DNA from: an uncultured Gammaproteobacteria bacterium
GTDB lineage: Bacteria > Pseudomonadota > Gammaproteobacteria > Arenicellales > JAANXG01
DNA length: 64,000 bases
Direction of reading: 5' to 3'
Assembly: GCA_947258785.1 (NCBI GenBank)
Contig: CAMYJT010000010.1
Coordinates: 47,873-111,872, forward strand
Positions 27,605 through 37,403 of this stretch are shown piece by piece. Position numbers and translations under genes: made by a program. How positions within the stretch are numbered: position 1 is the first letter of the stretch; each line of letters opens with the position of its first letter. A model generated the notes under the pieces. It was not told the DNA's origin, did not search any database, and saw only the letters and a list, made by a program, of their open reading frames with translations.

Positions 27605-28318
27605 ATGGAGGGTAAGGGATTGAGGACGACAACTGAACTCCGGCCACACCACGACCTGACTCCGGGGCCGCGAGTCTCGCGTCCCTGGGTTATTCTTACC
27701 GGACTCGCGCTTCTCGCCCTGGCGACGGCGTGCGATCAAACGGACACCACCCAAACCCAGACCTCGAATCTCGTATCGACTCCGTCGTCACCGAGCGATA
27801 CCGCGCCGCCGGCCGATAGTTCGGCGCTTGGCGCCCCCGGACGCACTGTGCCGGTCGCCAGCACTGGGGCGGTCACGGCGCCGGTCGGGATCAATCCGGA
27901 ACCGGAACTCGAACCACAGCCGAACAGACTGACCGCCTTCCGGCAATTGCGCCACGCCGACCAAGCCGCCTCGTCTTACAAGATCGTGGGGCCCAACACA
28001 CGACACATCGTTGCGCTGTATGACTTCTTTGAGAAGGCCGGATGGAACGATGCCATCGACAGCGTCACCATGAAGTCCTGCCCCGAGGGCTACGAGTTCT
28101 TCTGTCAGCTCAGAGACGTCTGCGTGCAACTTTACGAACAATCCGGCGGCGATGTGGAATCGCTGATCGAACTGTCGAGGAAAATGGACCTGCGGGTCCC
28201 GCTCTACCAGCTCGCCGTAGTGGCGGATGCATACAACACGTCGACGCAGGTGCGGCCATCGGCGGGTAATTCCGACGCCAACGGGCGGCCAACTGCCGGA
28301 TACGGAACAACTCGTTGA
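27605..28318 (+). CDS. Unrecognised lipoprotein
   Basis: The ATG at 27605 gives 237 aa; a TTG at 27620 preceded by GGAGGG is an alternative. A long basic leader is followed by a hydrophobic stretch ending in the lipobox LATAC. Next comes a Thr/Ser/Pro-rich linker of about 60 residues, then a compact helical domain (about 115-215) with four cysteines (SCPEGYEFFCQLRDVCVQL). No family is recognised. The stop codon overlaps a possible start of the next gene, so the two are probably co-transcribed and perhaps act together in the envelope. Confidence 0.6.
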   Translation: MEGKGLRTTTELRPHHDLTPGPRVSRPWVILTGLALLALATACDQTDTTQTQTSNLVSTPSSPSDTAPPADSSALGAPGRTVPVASTGAVTAPVGINPEPELEPQPNRLTAFRQLRHADQAASSYKIVGPNTRHIVALYDFFEKAGWNDAIDSVTMKSCPEGYEFFCQLRDVCVQLYEQSGGDVESLIELSRKMDLRVPLYQLAVVADAYNTSTQVRPSAGNSDANGRPTAGYGTTR

Positions 28319-28332
28319 TAAGGTTTTCAGCG

Positions 28333-29358
28333 ATGCTCAGCTTGGATCGTGCTCGGCTTTGCCGCCGCCGGGGCGCAGCAGCCGCATGCGCCTTCCTTGC
28401 CTTGACCATGTCATTCGGTTCCGGATCCGCCGAAGGGCGGGTAACCATTAGTACGAACCCCGGTAGTCCGGCCGAAGGGTTTATCTCTTCGGCGGATGTG
28501 CTGGCCCGCGTAGACGTGCTTCGGGATGAATTGGATCTCATACGCCGGGAAATGGGAGAACCACCCCCGACGCTGATCGAGATCATAGTGCGCGGAGCCC
28601 AGCCGCGAGAGACGTATTTTCACGCCTACACCGTCTCCGACAAGGCCCATCGCCTGGCCTTCGAATTCACCGGCCGCCCGGAACGACCGCTTGGCATTCT
28701 GCTCGCGGCAGAGACGACCCCGGTGAACGTGTATGCGGTCGTCAGTGAGGCGCTGGAAAGCATACGTTCAGTAAAGCGTGCCCTGGACATCAGCCAATCG
28801 GTGCAGGAGCAGGTCCACGATCCCCGCACAACGTCGAGTCAGGTATTGAGCGCGATCATTCAGGCCAATCGTGAATTGAACAATCTGCTGTACCAGGAGT
28901 ACTCGCCGCTGGATGTGCATGAACAGGTATCGGTGTCGATCAATTTCGCAGCGCGCCTGCTCGAGCAATTCGCGGGCAGCACGCCGGAGCCGGACCCTCC
29001 GGCGTTCGAACGCGGAAAAACGTCCGCCGATGTTTTCAATCGGCTGGTGCTCTTGTTTGAGGACATCAGCGCGATCGCGCAGAGTTCCGGTGAATCGACC
29101 ATGGTGCTCAAGGTGCGTCCCACGGCACCTGCGAACCTCACCTCGAGCGACGCCCACGACATCGCCAGCATGCTGTTTGCCGAACTCGCCTACCTGTACA
29201 GCCTGTTGAAAGACCCCGAGGCCGTGGATGAACCTCGCTATCCGCCGCATCGTATTCTGCCGTCGCACGTCTATCAGCAGGCCGGTGTCCTCGAGGCCCA
29301 ACTGGATCAACTGAAGGGCTACGCGGATGAGTTTCCGACGTGGTTGACAGGTCAATAG
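28333..29358 (+). CDS. Exported protein of unknown function
   Basis: The ATG at 28333 gives 341 aa; a TTG at 28315 that overlaps the previous stop (TTGA) is an alternative. A signal peptide is seen (basic RARLCRRRGA, then AAACAFLALTMSFG). The rest is mainly helical and hydrophilic, with no cysteines, no membrane helix and a region of repeated 'SAIIQANRELNNLLYQEYS'-like helices. I do not recognise the family. Neighbours are an unknown lipoprotein upstream and a small SCP2-like exported protein downstream, all tightly spaced on one strand. Confidence 0.6.
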   Translation: MLSLDRARLCRRRGAAAACAFLALTMSFGSGSAEGRVTISTNPGSPAEGFISSADVLARVDVLRDELDLIRREMGEPPPTLIEIIVRGAQPRETYFHAYTVSDKAHRLAFEFTGRPERPLGILLAAETTPVNVYAVVSEALESIRSVKRALDISQSVQEQVHDPRTTSSQVLSAIIQANRELNNLLYQEYSPLDVHEQVSVSINFAARLLEQFAGSTPEPDPPAFERGKTSADVFNRLVLLFEDISAIAQSSGESTMVLKVRPTAPANLTSSDAHDIASMLFAELAYLYSLLKDPEAVDEPRYPPHRILPSHVYQQAGVLEAQLDQLKGYADEFPTWLTGQ

Positions 29359-29394
29359 CGGATTTGCCAACCGTCCGAGTTGCAGGAGAGACCC

Positions 29395-29925
29395 ATGCGG
29401 AGACACCTCCACATCATACGTATCTTTATTCTGATTCTGTTCACCGTGTCCACTGTGCCGATATCAACGGCGCACGCCGAGACAATCCTGATGACAGACG
29501 AGTGGGCGGGACTGGCCTGTTCAGCGTGGAACCAGGAGCCGGTGCTGACTGAAGAGTTGGTGCAAACGGGTTGGGCCGTGAACGATAAAGGCCGTGGCTA
29601 CAAGATCATTCAGCTTTATCGTTCCGACTGCACAGCCAGCCCGATGGTGCAGCTGCACATTGGTGTCCGCGATGAGAAGGCCGTCTGCGTGTACGGAGGT
29701 GTGGCCGGTAAGGCGCCGGACCTCGACGTGGATTACGTCATGTATGCCGAGACTGCCCGCTGGGAGGAGATGGGCCGCGGCGAATACGGCCCTATGCGCG
29801 GTATGCTGTTCGGGCGTCTCAAGTTCGAAGGACCCAAATGGGAAGCCATGAAGAACATGGGCCCGTTCGGCAAATTCCTCTTGCTGATCGGCCAGGTACC
29901 AGGCAAAACGGCAAGTTGTCCGTGA
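29395..29925 (+). CDS. Small exported protein with SCP2-like domain
   Basis: The ATG at 29395 follows a CAGGAGA ribosome-binding site; 176 aa. A signal peptide is cleaved near TAHA-ET. The mature part ends with YVMYAETARWEEMG and 'MLFGRLKFEGPKWEAMKNMG', a pattern like the lipid-binding SCP2 fold, in which a hydrophobic tunnel binds sterols or acyl lipids. An exported SCP2-like protein could carry lipids in the periplasm; this is inference from a modest resemblance. It ends the three-gene set. Confidence 0.5.
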   Translation: MRRHLHIIRIFILILFTVSTVPISTAHAETILMTDEWAGLACSAWNQEPVLTEELVQTGWAVNDKGRGYKIIQLYRSDCTASPMVQLHIGVRDEKAVCVYGGVAGKAPDLDVDYVMYAETARWEEMGRGEYGPMRGMLFGRLKFEGPKWEAMKNMGPFGKFLLLIGQVPGKTASCP

Positions 29926-30585
<660 letters not shown>

Positions 30586-30633
30586 AAACAACGCAGCCAG
30601 GCCGCCAGGCCTGAGGCAATAGGACGGCAGAAA

Positions 30634-31929
30634 ATGAGTGTATACAAAGAGCTTAAGCGGGTAGTTTTCGCAACGGGAATGATGTTGCCGGAGATGGTGG
30701 CCGCAAACGAGGTGAGCCCCGGCGATACGGCCTGGCTGTTAACCGCCACGGCCCTCGTTCTTTTCATGACGCTGCCTGGGTTGGCGCTGTTCTACGGCGG
30801 CCTGGTACGTAATCGAAACGTGTTGTCGGTGCTGATGCAGTGTTTTTCCATTACCTGTGTGGTGTCTGTTGTTTGGTTGGTGTTCGGATACAGTCTGGCA
30901 TTCGGCGACGGGGGTGGTCTGCAGGCGATGATCGGCGGACTCGGCAAGGCGTTTTTGACCGGTGTCAATGTTGACAGTGTCAGTGGAACGATCCCGGAGA
31001 CTGTGTTTGTCATGTTTCAGTTGACGTTCGCAATCATCACCCCGGCGTTGATCGTCGGCGGGTTTGCCGAGCGCATGCGGTTCTCCGCCATGCTTTGGTT
31101 CTCGCTGCTGTGGCTGGTACTCGTGTACCTACCCATATGCCATTGGGTCTGGGGCGGGGGTTGGTTGAGCAGCCTGGGGTTGATGGATTTCGCGGGCGGC
31201 ACCGTGGTGCACATCAATGCGGGGGTCGCCGCCTTGGTCACCGCGGTGGTTATGGGCAGTCGGCGTGGATTTCCGACTACGGCGATGCCACCGCACAACA
31301 TGACGATGAGCGTAACCGGCGCCGCCATGCTTTGGGTGGGTTGGTTCGGCTTCAACGCCGGGTCCGCGGTGGCCGCGGACGGTTCAGCTGGAATGGCCAT
31401 GCTGGTAACGCACATCGGTGCGGCTTCGGGTTCGCTGGCCTGGATGTTCAGCGAGTGGATCCGGTTCGGCAAACCCAGCGTGTTGGGGATCGTGACCGGC
31501 ATGGTAGCGGGCCTGGGGACAATCACCCCCGCATCGGGTTTTGTCGGTCCGGTCGGTGCCTTGTGCATCGGTATTGTCGCCGGCGTGGCGTGCTTTTGGG
31601 CGACGCAGTACATCAAGCGCGTGTTACAGATTGACGATTCGCTGGACGTGTTCCCCGTGCACGGTGTAGGCGGCTGCATCGGCACGCTCCTCACCGGTGT
31701 GTTTGCGGCAGCCAGCCTGGGTGGACTGGGCTTACCCGACGGCGCCGGTATTTCAGGGCAGGTGCTGATTCAGCTCGTCGGCGTCCTCACCACCATAGTG
31801 TGGTGCGGAGTGCTGACTTACCTCATATTGAAGGTGGTCGACGCTACAGTGACATTACGAGTCACCGACGAGGAAGAGCAGCAGGGTCTGGACATCGTGC
31901 TGCACGACGAACGCGGTTATGACCTCTAA
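30634..31929 (+). CDS. amtB: Ammonium transporter
   Basis: A 431-aa protein, 48 bases after glnK. Eleven membrane helices are expected. The family signatures are clear: GLALFYGGLVRNRNVLSV at the first helices, the pore histidines in GGTVVHINAGVAALV and FPVHGVGGCIGTLLTGVF, and the FGFNAGSA-like signature (WFGFNAGSAVAADG). The N-terminus has a basic, partly hydrophobic leader rather than a clear cleaved signal. Transports ammonium across the inner membrane and is gated by GlnK. Confidence 0.97.
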   Translation: MSVYKELKRVVFATGMMLPEMVAANEVSPGDTAWLLTATALVLFMTLPGLALFYGGLVRNRNVLSVLMQCFSITCVVSVVWLVFGYSLAFGDGGGLQAMIGGLGKAFLTGVNVDSVSGTIPETVFVMFQLTFAIITPALIVGGFAERMRFSAMLWFSLLWLVLVYLPICHWVWGGGWLSSLGLMDFAGGTVVHINAGVAALVTAVVMGSRRGFPTTAMPPHNMTMSVTGAAMLWVGWFGFNAGSAVAADGSAGMAMLVTHIGAASGSLAWMFSEWIRFGKPSVLGIVTGMVAGLGTITPASGFVGPVGALCIGIVAGVACFWATQYIKRVLQIDDSLDVFPVHGVGGCIGTLLTGVFAAASLGGLGLPDGAGISGQVLIQLVGVLTTIVWCGVLTYLILKVVDATVTLRVTDEEEQQGLDIVLHDERGYDL

Positions 31930-31953
31930 CGCCGACCGGCCGAACGTGGTCCG

Positions 31954-33264
31954 ATGGGCGTAATGACCGTGAGTCAGTTAAAGCGGATCGCAACGCTGAT
32001 GTGCGGATTGGCCCTGTCGGCGGTATGTTTCGGCCAGAACCAATTCGAAAACGGACTCAACGCTTATTTGGCTGGAAATTACGCCGCGGCCTATGAATTA
32101 TGGAGACCGCTCACCGAACAGGGTGATGTTGTCGCCATCTTCAACGTCGGTGTTCTATACGCCCATGGCCGGGGAGTTGCGCAAGACTTGCCTGAAGCAG
32201 TGAATTGGTTTCGGCGGGCCGCTGAATTGGGCTACGCACCGGCGCAATTCAATCTTGGAGCGGCCTACCGGGATGGCAGCGGGGTCGAGGTGGACCTGCA
32301 ACAGACACTCCGCTGGTGGACCAAGGCCGCCGTACAGGGGCATCCGCAGTCCTTGTTCAACCTGGCAACCATGTATCGGCGCGGGGACAGCGTCGCGGCA
32401 GACCTCGAGCAGGCCGTCGCGCTGTACCGCCGGGCCGCCGCGCAGGGCGACCCCCGGGCCAAACTGGCCTTACGGACGCTGGCCACAAAAGAAAAGATCC
32501 CGGCCGCCGCACAGGCTCCACTACCGCCGCCGCCAGCCAAACGGAACGAGGTAAAGCGAGAGGCGTGGATTCTGGCCCAGAACCCGGAACACCTAACCTT
32601 ACAGCTCGCTGCCTATGCCGACGAGCAGTCGCTGCACGGATTTGTCGCCCAACAGCGGTTGAACCGCGATCACCTCGCCTATTTCCAGGTCCGTGACGGC
32701 ACGCGGGGCTGGTGGTACAAAATCATCTATGGGGTATTTACCAATGCCCGTAACGCCGAGGCGGCCCACGCGGCGCTGCCCGCACCGCTGAACCAAAGCG
32801 TGCCATGGGTGCGTCCTTTCGCCGCCGTGCAGACGGAGATAAAACGGGATGCAGAAGACCGGACTTTGGGTGCGACGGCTCCACCCACCGTGGCGGTCGT
32901 GGATTCGGCATCGGAGCAGTTGCGGCACGGCCAAATCGCCTTCAACGCGCAAAACTACGCCCAGGCACTGAAGATCTGGAGGCCGTTGGCGGAGGAAGGC
33001 CTGCCTGCGGCCCAGTACAATCTCGGTTTTTTGTACGAGAGTGGGTGGGGCATTGAGCGGGACGCGACACTGGCCGCTCGGTGGTATGAGGCCGCTGCGC
33101 GGCAGGGCCATGCCAAAGCGCAATTCAATCTTGGCCTGTTGTATGTGCAGGGCCGCGGCGTGGACAAAAACGAATCCACCGGTATGCGGTGGATCAGCAA
33201 CGCCGCGAACCAGCAGGACGTCAGAGCGATTGATTACTTAAACGACGGGCGGCGCCGTAATTAA
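31954..33264 (+). CDS. Exported Sel1-repeat protein with a central SPOR domain
   Basis: A 436-aa protein with a signal peptide (LMCGLALSAVCFG-QN). Four Sel1-type TPR repeats span about 40-180 (AIFNVGVLYAHGRGVAQDLP and 'QFNLGAAYRDGSGVEVDL'). A Pro-rich linker follows, then a SPOR-like domain (about 205-285; 'LTLQLAAYADEQSLHGFV' to 'WWYKIIYGVFTNARNAEAA'), and two or three further Sel1 repeats to the end. SPOR domains bind peptidoglycan stripped of stem peptides, typically at septa; Sel1 repeats mediate protein contacts. A cell-wall-associated scaffold is likely. The gene starts 24 bases after amtB but is probably not functionally linked. Confidence 0.85.
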   Translation: MGVMTVSQLKRIATLMCGLALSAVCFGQNQFENGLNAYLAGNYAAAYELWRPLTEQGDVVAIFNVGVLYAHGRGVAQDLPEAVNWFRRAAELGYAPAQFNLGAAYRDGSGVEVDLQQTLRWWTKAAVQGHPQSLFNLATMYRRGDSVAADLEQAVALYRRAAAQGDPRAKLALRTLATKEKIPAAAQAPLPPPPAKRNEVKREAWILAQNPEHLTLQLAAYADEQSLHGFVAQQRLNRDHLAYFQVRDGTRGWWYKIIYGVFTNARNAEAAHAALPAPLNQSVPWVRPFAAVQTEIKRDAEDRTLGATAPPTVAVVDSASEQLRHGQIAFNAQNYAQALKIWRPLAEEGLPAAQYNLGFLYESGWGIERDATLAARWYEAAARQGHAKAQFNLGLLYVQGRGVDKNESTGMRWISNAANQQDVRAIDYLNDGRRRN

Positions 33265-33274
33265 CCCAAACATC

Positions 33275-34159
33275 GTGTCGAAGACCGCCGACGATCCCAG
33301 CGGTGCGGCGCCTGGCCGCAGTCACGTGACGCTGGTCCAAATCACCGACTGCCACCTGTGCAGGGACCCCAGCGGCACCCTGTTGGGGGTGCCAACCCTT
33401 GAAACACTGTTGCGGGTCCTCCAGGAGGTCGGTGACTGTCACCCGGAGGCTGATGTGCTTGTGGCCAGCGGCGACATCGCGGACGACGGCGACACAGCGA
33501 GCTATGGCCATTTTCTCGATCTGGTTGAGGAGTTGTCGATTCCAACCCTGGTTATGCCCGGGAATCACGACGATCGCGACGCCATGCGTCGGCGTTTGGC
33601 GTCGACACCGTTGTCGATCAATGGCTGCACTACAGTTGGTGGATGGTTGATCACCGCTTTGGACACGCTGGTCCCGGGGGTGCACCACGGACAGCTCGGC
33701 GAGTCGGAGTTGAGGCGGTTGCGAGACACCCTCGACGCCCATTCCGACCAACCGACCTTAATCTTTCTGCATCACCCCCCGATGCCGATTGGCTGTCCAT
33801 GGCTGGATCGGATGGGATTGCGGCAGTCGGAGCGTCTGTTCGAGATCATCGATGGTCGGAAGCAAGTCCGAGGTCTGGTCACCGGTCACGTGCATCAAGA
33901 GTTCGATGCCTACCGCGGCCATGTTCGGCTCTTATCAACGCCGGCCACCTGTGTCCAATACAAGCACGGCACTCCCCAGCCGGTGCTGGATCCGGTTGCC
34001 CCCGGGTACCGTGTGTTTACCCTGCGGCCGAACGGTGAATTCGCAACCCGGGTCAGGCGCGTAGCCAGGGCCTGGTTTCCGGCAACCTCGGATATTGCCG
34101 GCAGCAACCCAAATGTTGCACCAAGGATCCCGGACGATGGCGAGGGGATCGGTTGGTAA
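33275..34159 (+). CDS. CpdA-like 3',5'-cyclic nucleotide phosphodiesterase (calcineurin-type)
   Basis: A GTG at 33275 starts a 294-aa protein. All metallophosphoesterase motifs are seen: DCHL (D-x-H), SGDIADDG (GDxxxDG), MPGNHDD (GNHD), LHHPP and TGHVHQEFD. Family members of this length and motif spacing (CpdA, Rv0805-like) hydrolyse cAMP. The substrate is inferred. It ends shortly before a hairpin that separates it from the convergent nucleotidyltransferase gene. Confidence 0.88.
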   Translation: MSKTADDPSGAAPGRSHVTLVQITDCHLCRDPSGTLLGVPTLETLLRVLQEVGDCHPEADVLVASGDIADDGDTASYGHFLDLVEELSIPTLVMPGNHDDRDAMRRRLASTPLSINGCTTVGGWLITALDTLVPGVHHGQLGESELRRLRDTLDAHSDQPTLIFLHHPPMPIGCPWLDRMGLRQSERLFEIIDGRKQVRGLVTGHVHQEFDAYRGHVRLLSTPATCVQYKHGTPQPVLDPVAPGYRVFTLRPNGEFATRVRRVARAWFPATSDIAGSNPNVAPRIPDDGEGIGW

Positions 34160-34224
34160 GGCCGCCGCGCCGGAACGAAACGTATAGCCGCAGCAATGGC
34201 TTGAGTAAAGCGCAAATGCAGGCG

Positions 34225-34248
34225 TTCCAGATCAAGTCAGATCTGGAA
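34225..34248. terminator. Hairpin between convergent genes
   Basis: TTCCAGATC (34225-34233) and GATCTGGAA (34240-34248) form a perfect 9-bp stem with an AAGTCA loop, between the phosphodiesterase gene and the convergent nucleotidyltransferase gene. There is no T-run on either side, so it may act as a shared transcript end rather than a classic intrinsic terminator. Confidence 0.45.
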
Positions 34249-34303
34249 TAGACGCTGGCGCGGACACAAAGCGTCACTGTCACGGTTGATTCAAATGTTT
34301 CTG

Positions 34304-35470
34304 TCAATCAAGTTGATTACTTCGTAATGTGCCGCTGTGGTGCGAAAAGTGAGCTAGGAGACCGTTTGCCAGCCGCTTTAGGTAGAGCCAAGGCAGTGAC
34401 TCGCCTTCCACGTCCATGCCCTGTAGTTCGAGATAGGACCGCGGCGGGAAGAGAAAACTCCACAGCATCGCGCATCGTCCGCGCCAACCGTCAATGGACC
34501 GGAATTCCGCCGCCCGCCGTCGCAGCCGACCGGAGGCCATCAACACCCGCATGGCGGGTTCCCGATGACGCGAACCAGCACTGGCGAGCCGGTTCAACAG
34601 CCCGCTGTCGATGGGGGTACCTAACACGGTCCTGGCGGCGTCAAGTCCGTTGTGCAGTACCGATGCCGTGCGGCTGTCGATTGCGAGGTCGGCGGTTTGC
34701 GACAGTTCTGTTTCGCTGAGTCGTTGTACCAATAAATGCAGATCGTAAAGCCAGATGAGCCGCTCGTTGGGCAGTTCGGTCGCACGGTGAAAACAGGCAA
34801 TCAGCAGACAATGCGGTTCGCTGGGTGCCCGGATCCGCCCCGGTATTTCGGTCAGCAGCCGTGCTGACCGGTACAGCAACTCAAACGGCATGGCATCGGC
34901 GAATACCATCGAGTTGTTCAAGCGCCAGTGCGCATCGACGATGCAGGTGTTGCCGTTGTCTTGTTTGATGCAGTTGGATTGTGTGGTCAAAAAGACGCCC
35001 CGATCGAAGGGGACGACCAGCGGTTCGCATCGATAACCCAGGCCGATCAGGCACTGACGCGCCCGGATGACATCGTCCTGGGGAAACAGCAAGTCGATGT
35101 CCGCACGTGGCCGCAGGGCCGGCGAGGGGTAAATCCGATAGGCCAGCGGCACGCCCTTGAACACCAGGCAAGGAATTTCGTTCGAGTCCAGTGCGGCACT
35201 GATCTTTTTCAGCTCCTCCTCATGCAGCAGGCTGTTGGCCGCCGACAGGTGGGCAAGCTGCTTGAGTGCTCGGATCCATTCTGGCTTGTTCGGTCGGGGT
35301 TCGTATTTGGACAAAAACAGATGAATCAGGGCGTGGATGCCGTGCCGCGCACAGAACGCCGGCAGCACCCCGGACGGCACCCGATCGGCCAGTTCGACGA
35401 GTCGTCCGCAGTTACCTGTCAGGGCGGCCGCGCAGGCTTCGGTCAGTTGTCGTGAAGTGATGTCGTTCAA
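34304..35470 (-). CDS. PF14907-type nucleotidyltransferase, possible lasso-peptide tailoring enzyme
   Basis: A 388-aa soluble protein. The signature of the 'uncharacterised nucleotidyltransferase' family is clear at about residues 100-130: CLVFKGVPLAYRIYP and RPRADIDLLFP, where the two Asp residues (DID) would bind metal. A histidine-rich 'VDAHWRLNN' strand follows. Such enzymes recur in RiPP clusters, including lasso clusters that also encode HPr-kinase-like enzymes. It lies about 2 kb beyond the B2 gene of the left lasso half, on the same strand but separated by two plus-strand genes, so membership of the pathway is likely but not certain. Confidence 0.8.
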   Translation of the reverse strand: MNDITSRQLTEACAAALTGNCGRLVELADRVPSGVLPAFCARHGIHALIHLFLSKYEPRPNKPEWIRALKQLAHLSAANSLLHEEELKKISAALDSNEIPCLVFKGVPLAYRIYPSPALRPRADIDLLFPQDDVIRARQCLIGLGYRCEPLVVPFDRGVFLTTQSNCIKQDNGNTCIVDAHWRLNNSMVFADAMPFELLYRSARLLTEIPGRIRAPSEPHCLLIACFHRATELPNERLIWLYDLHLLVQRLSETELSQTADLAIDSRTASVLHNGLDAARTVLGTPIDSGLLNRLASAGSRHREPAMRVLMASGRLRRRAAEFRSIDGWRGRCAMLWSFLFPPRSYLELQGMDVEGESLPWLYLKRLANGLLAHFSHHSGTLRSNQLD

Positions 35471-35598
35471 CTCAATTCGGTAGCCACGTAGCTTGCGGTG
35501 GACTTTAGCGGAGACGTTTTCTGCTATATTTGATTATCTCGGAAACCGGGCCGCTCGGGTACCGGCGTTGTTGCGCATTGCGCGCCGCTAATGATGTG

Positions 35599-36279
35599 AT
35601 GATGTATAAGACCACCCTGCCGGTGATCGCGCTGCTGGGAGCCACTGCGGTTCTCGGATGGGTGCTGTATGAGGTTGGCAGTCGATTCCTGCCCGGGCTG
35701 TCCGTCCGCCAGGCGACCGTACCGAGTACCGTCACGCCGGCCGCCAGGCCGTCGGCGTCGGAATATCAGTTGGGTCAGCTCGTCTCCGCCCACTTGTTCG
35801 GGGTGGCTGCGAGACCGAAGCCAGTGGTCCAGCAGGCCCCCGAGACGCGGCTGCGGTTGACATTGCTGGGGGTCATCGCCAGCACCGACGACAAGCACTC
35901 CAGGGCCGTGATCGCTTCCGACCAGGCCCCCGACAGGAGTTATGCGATCGGCCAGTTGATCGAGGGAACCGACGCCAAGATCCACTCGGTGGAGGAGAGT
36001 AAAGTCATCTTGGACCGGCAGGGCCGCTTCGAGAGCCTGGTAATGGCCAAAATCGATGTGGCGTCGGCGGGCGCGCCGCAGGCCGGGCGTCGGGTCGCCC
36101 CGGCCAATGCCCGTCGCCGGCAGGCGCCGCCCCGGAGAAACGCGCGGGCGAGACGACCGCCCTCCGCGCCGCGAAAGGCACCCGCTCCCAACGCGGGATC
36201 GAGGGGACGCGAACCCGCCCAGAGCGCGCGGCCGTCGCCGCCCGCGCGCGAGGGTGAAGTGGTGCGGTTTCCATTCTGA
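35599..36279 (+). CDS. GspC-like type II secretion protein
   Basis: The paired ATGs at 35599/35602 give about 226 aa. An inner membrane helix (VIALLGATAVLGWVLYEV) is followed by a linker and one GspC homology-region domain (about 65-155): 'LGQLVSAHLFGV', 'LRLTLLGVIASTDD', 'RSYAIGQLIEGTDAKIHSV'. In type II secretion the HR domain links the inner membrane platform to the secretin. Instead of a PDZ domain the C-terminus is a long Arg/Pro/Ala-rich tail. No other gsp gene is in the window, so this is either an orphan or a distant part of the system. Confidence 0.75.
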   Translation: MMYKTTLPVIALLGATAVLGWVLYEVGSRFLPGLSVRQATVPSTVTPAARPSASEYQLGQLVSAHLFGVAARPKPVVQQAPETRLRLTLLGVIASTDDKHSRAVIASDQAPDRSYAIGQLIEGTDAKIHSVEESKVILDRQGRFESLVMAKIDVASAGAPQAGRRVAPANARRRQAPPRRNARARRPPSAPRKAPAPNAGSRGREPAQSARPSPPAREGEVVRFPF

Positions 36280-36327
36280 GAACACCTCGCGCAGGACAGA
36301 GCATACAAGCAGCATGAGATCACAGCG

Positions 36328-37320
36328 ATGCGGTTGAGAGCGTTTCGACACATTGCCTTGAGTACCATTGGACTGGTGCTGACACTGACCGGTGCGCGGG
36401 CCGATCTGTATCTGCGCCTGTTGCCCGCCGCGGTGAGCGGACCCGAAACGGGCTTGGCCGTCGATCAGACGTCGGATGTGAAAATCAGCGCGCCGGGTGG
36501 AACCGAGGCTACCGTGGATACACCGCCGGGCAAGGACCACCGACGGTCGGAGTCGATGGATGAACAAGGTGCGGCGGTGGTCACGGGACCCGGACGGTCC
36601 AAGTCCGCCGCCGAATTCGAGGTGAGAGATAACCTCGATATCTTCGTCACCCAGGGGCGTGCGTTGTTGACCGGCAAGGGACGGACGGGCGAGGTCTATT
36701 CGCTGTGGTTTGACGAGAACAACGGCACGTTTCGCGTTCTGGACGCCACGCGGCAGGCCTATTTCGAGGTACTGCCTGAATACTTTAAGCGGGTGGAGAT
36801 CGACCGGCGGCGGCGGCAAACCAATCTGGAGGCTAGACTCAAGACCCGGCCACCGGAACAGCACGCGAAACTCATCGAATTCGTCGAGCAGTTGGAGCAG
36901 CGTTTGTACGGCGGAGCACCCCCGGTGTTGCCCGAGCACCGATCTCTGAACGCGACCGATCGAATCGGTCCGTATCCCTGCATGCGTTGGCAGGTTGTCC
37001 GTGATGAAACCATCATCCGTGAGTTATGTGTCGCGACGCAGGCGGCGCTCAAGGTGGGGGATGAGGACTGGGCTGTGCTGCAGGCGATGCACCGTGTCGG
37101 AAGCGCCATTGCGGGGAGCTCCGGTCTGGGGGCACGCCTTATACCACGGTTTGTATTGGACCTGGGAGAAGGTATCCCCATACAGATCAAATATCTGGAA
37201 CCGGTACTAACCGAGAAAGTTCTGGTGCTGCAGTCGATGTCGCGGACCCCCATCGAACCCGCCACCGTGCTCAGTTACGGTAAATACCGCAAGATGCCCC
37301 TGCCGACGGTCAGCTACTGA
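36328..37320 (+). CDS. Exported protein of unknown function
   Basis: A 330-aa protein with a signal peptide (LSTIGLVLTLTGARA-DL). The body has a conserved-looking stretch 'PYPCMRWQVVRDETIIRELCVAT', in which two cysteines could pair, preceded by a helix with 'PEQHAKLIEFVEQLEQRL'. The overall layout recalls DUF4412-like periplasmic proteins, but the match is weak. It follows the GspC-like gene by 48 bases on the same strand, so co-transcription is likely. Confidence 0.6.
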   Translation: MRLRAFRHIALSTIGLVLTLTGARADLYLRLLPAAVSGPETGLAVDQTSDVKISAPGGTEATVDTPPGKDHRRSESMDEQGAAVVTGPGRSKSAAEFEVRDNLDIFVTQGRALLTGKGRTGEVYSLWFDENNGTFRVLDATRQAYFEVLPEYFKRVEIDRRRRQTNLEARLKTRPPEQHAKLIEFVEQLEQRLYGGAPPVLPEHRSLNATDRIGPYPCMRWQVVRDETIIRELCVATQAALKVGDEDWAVLQAMHRVGSAIAGSSGLGARLIPRFVLDLGEGIPIQIKYLEPVLTEKVLVLQSMSRTPIEPATVLSYGKYRKMPLPTVSY

Positions 37321-37377
37321 TTCCCGGCGAAGATTGGCATCTGGCCGCCGGCAGTGTACCGACGGCGGGGTCAGGCA

Positions 37378-37403
37378 CAGAACTTCGGTTCAGAACTTCG
37401 GTT
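37378..37403. repeat. 13-bp tandem duplication at the end of the B2 gene
   Basis: CAGAACTTCGGTT occurs twice in tandem (37378-37390, 37391-37403). The TGA stop of the minus-strand B2 gene is formed at the junction of the copies. Without the duplication the protein would run only two residues further. Confidence 0.8.
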
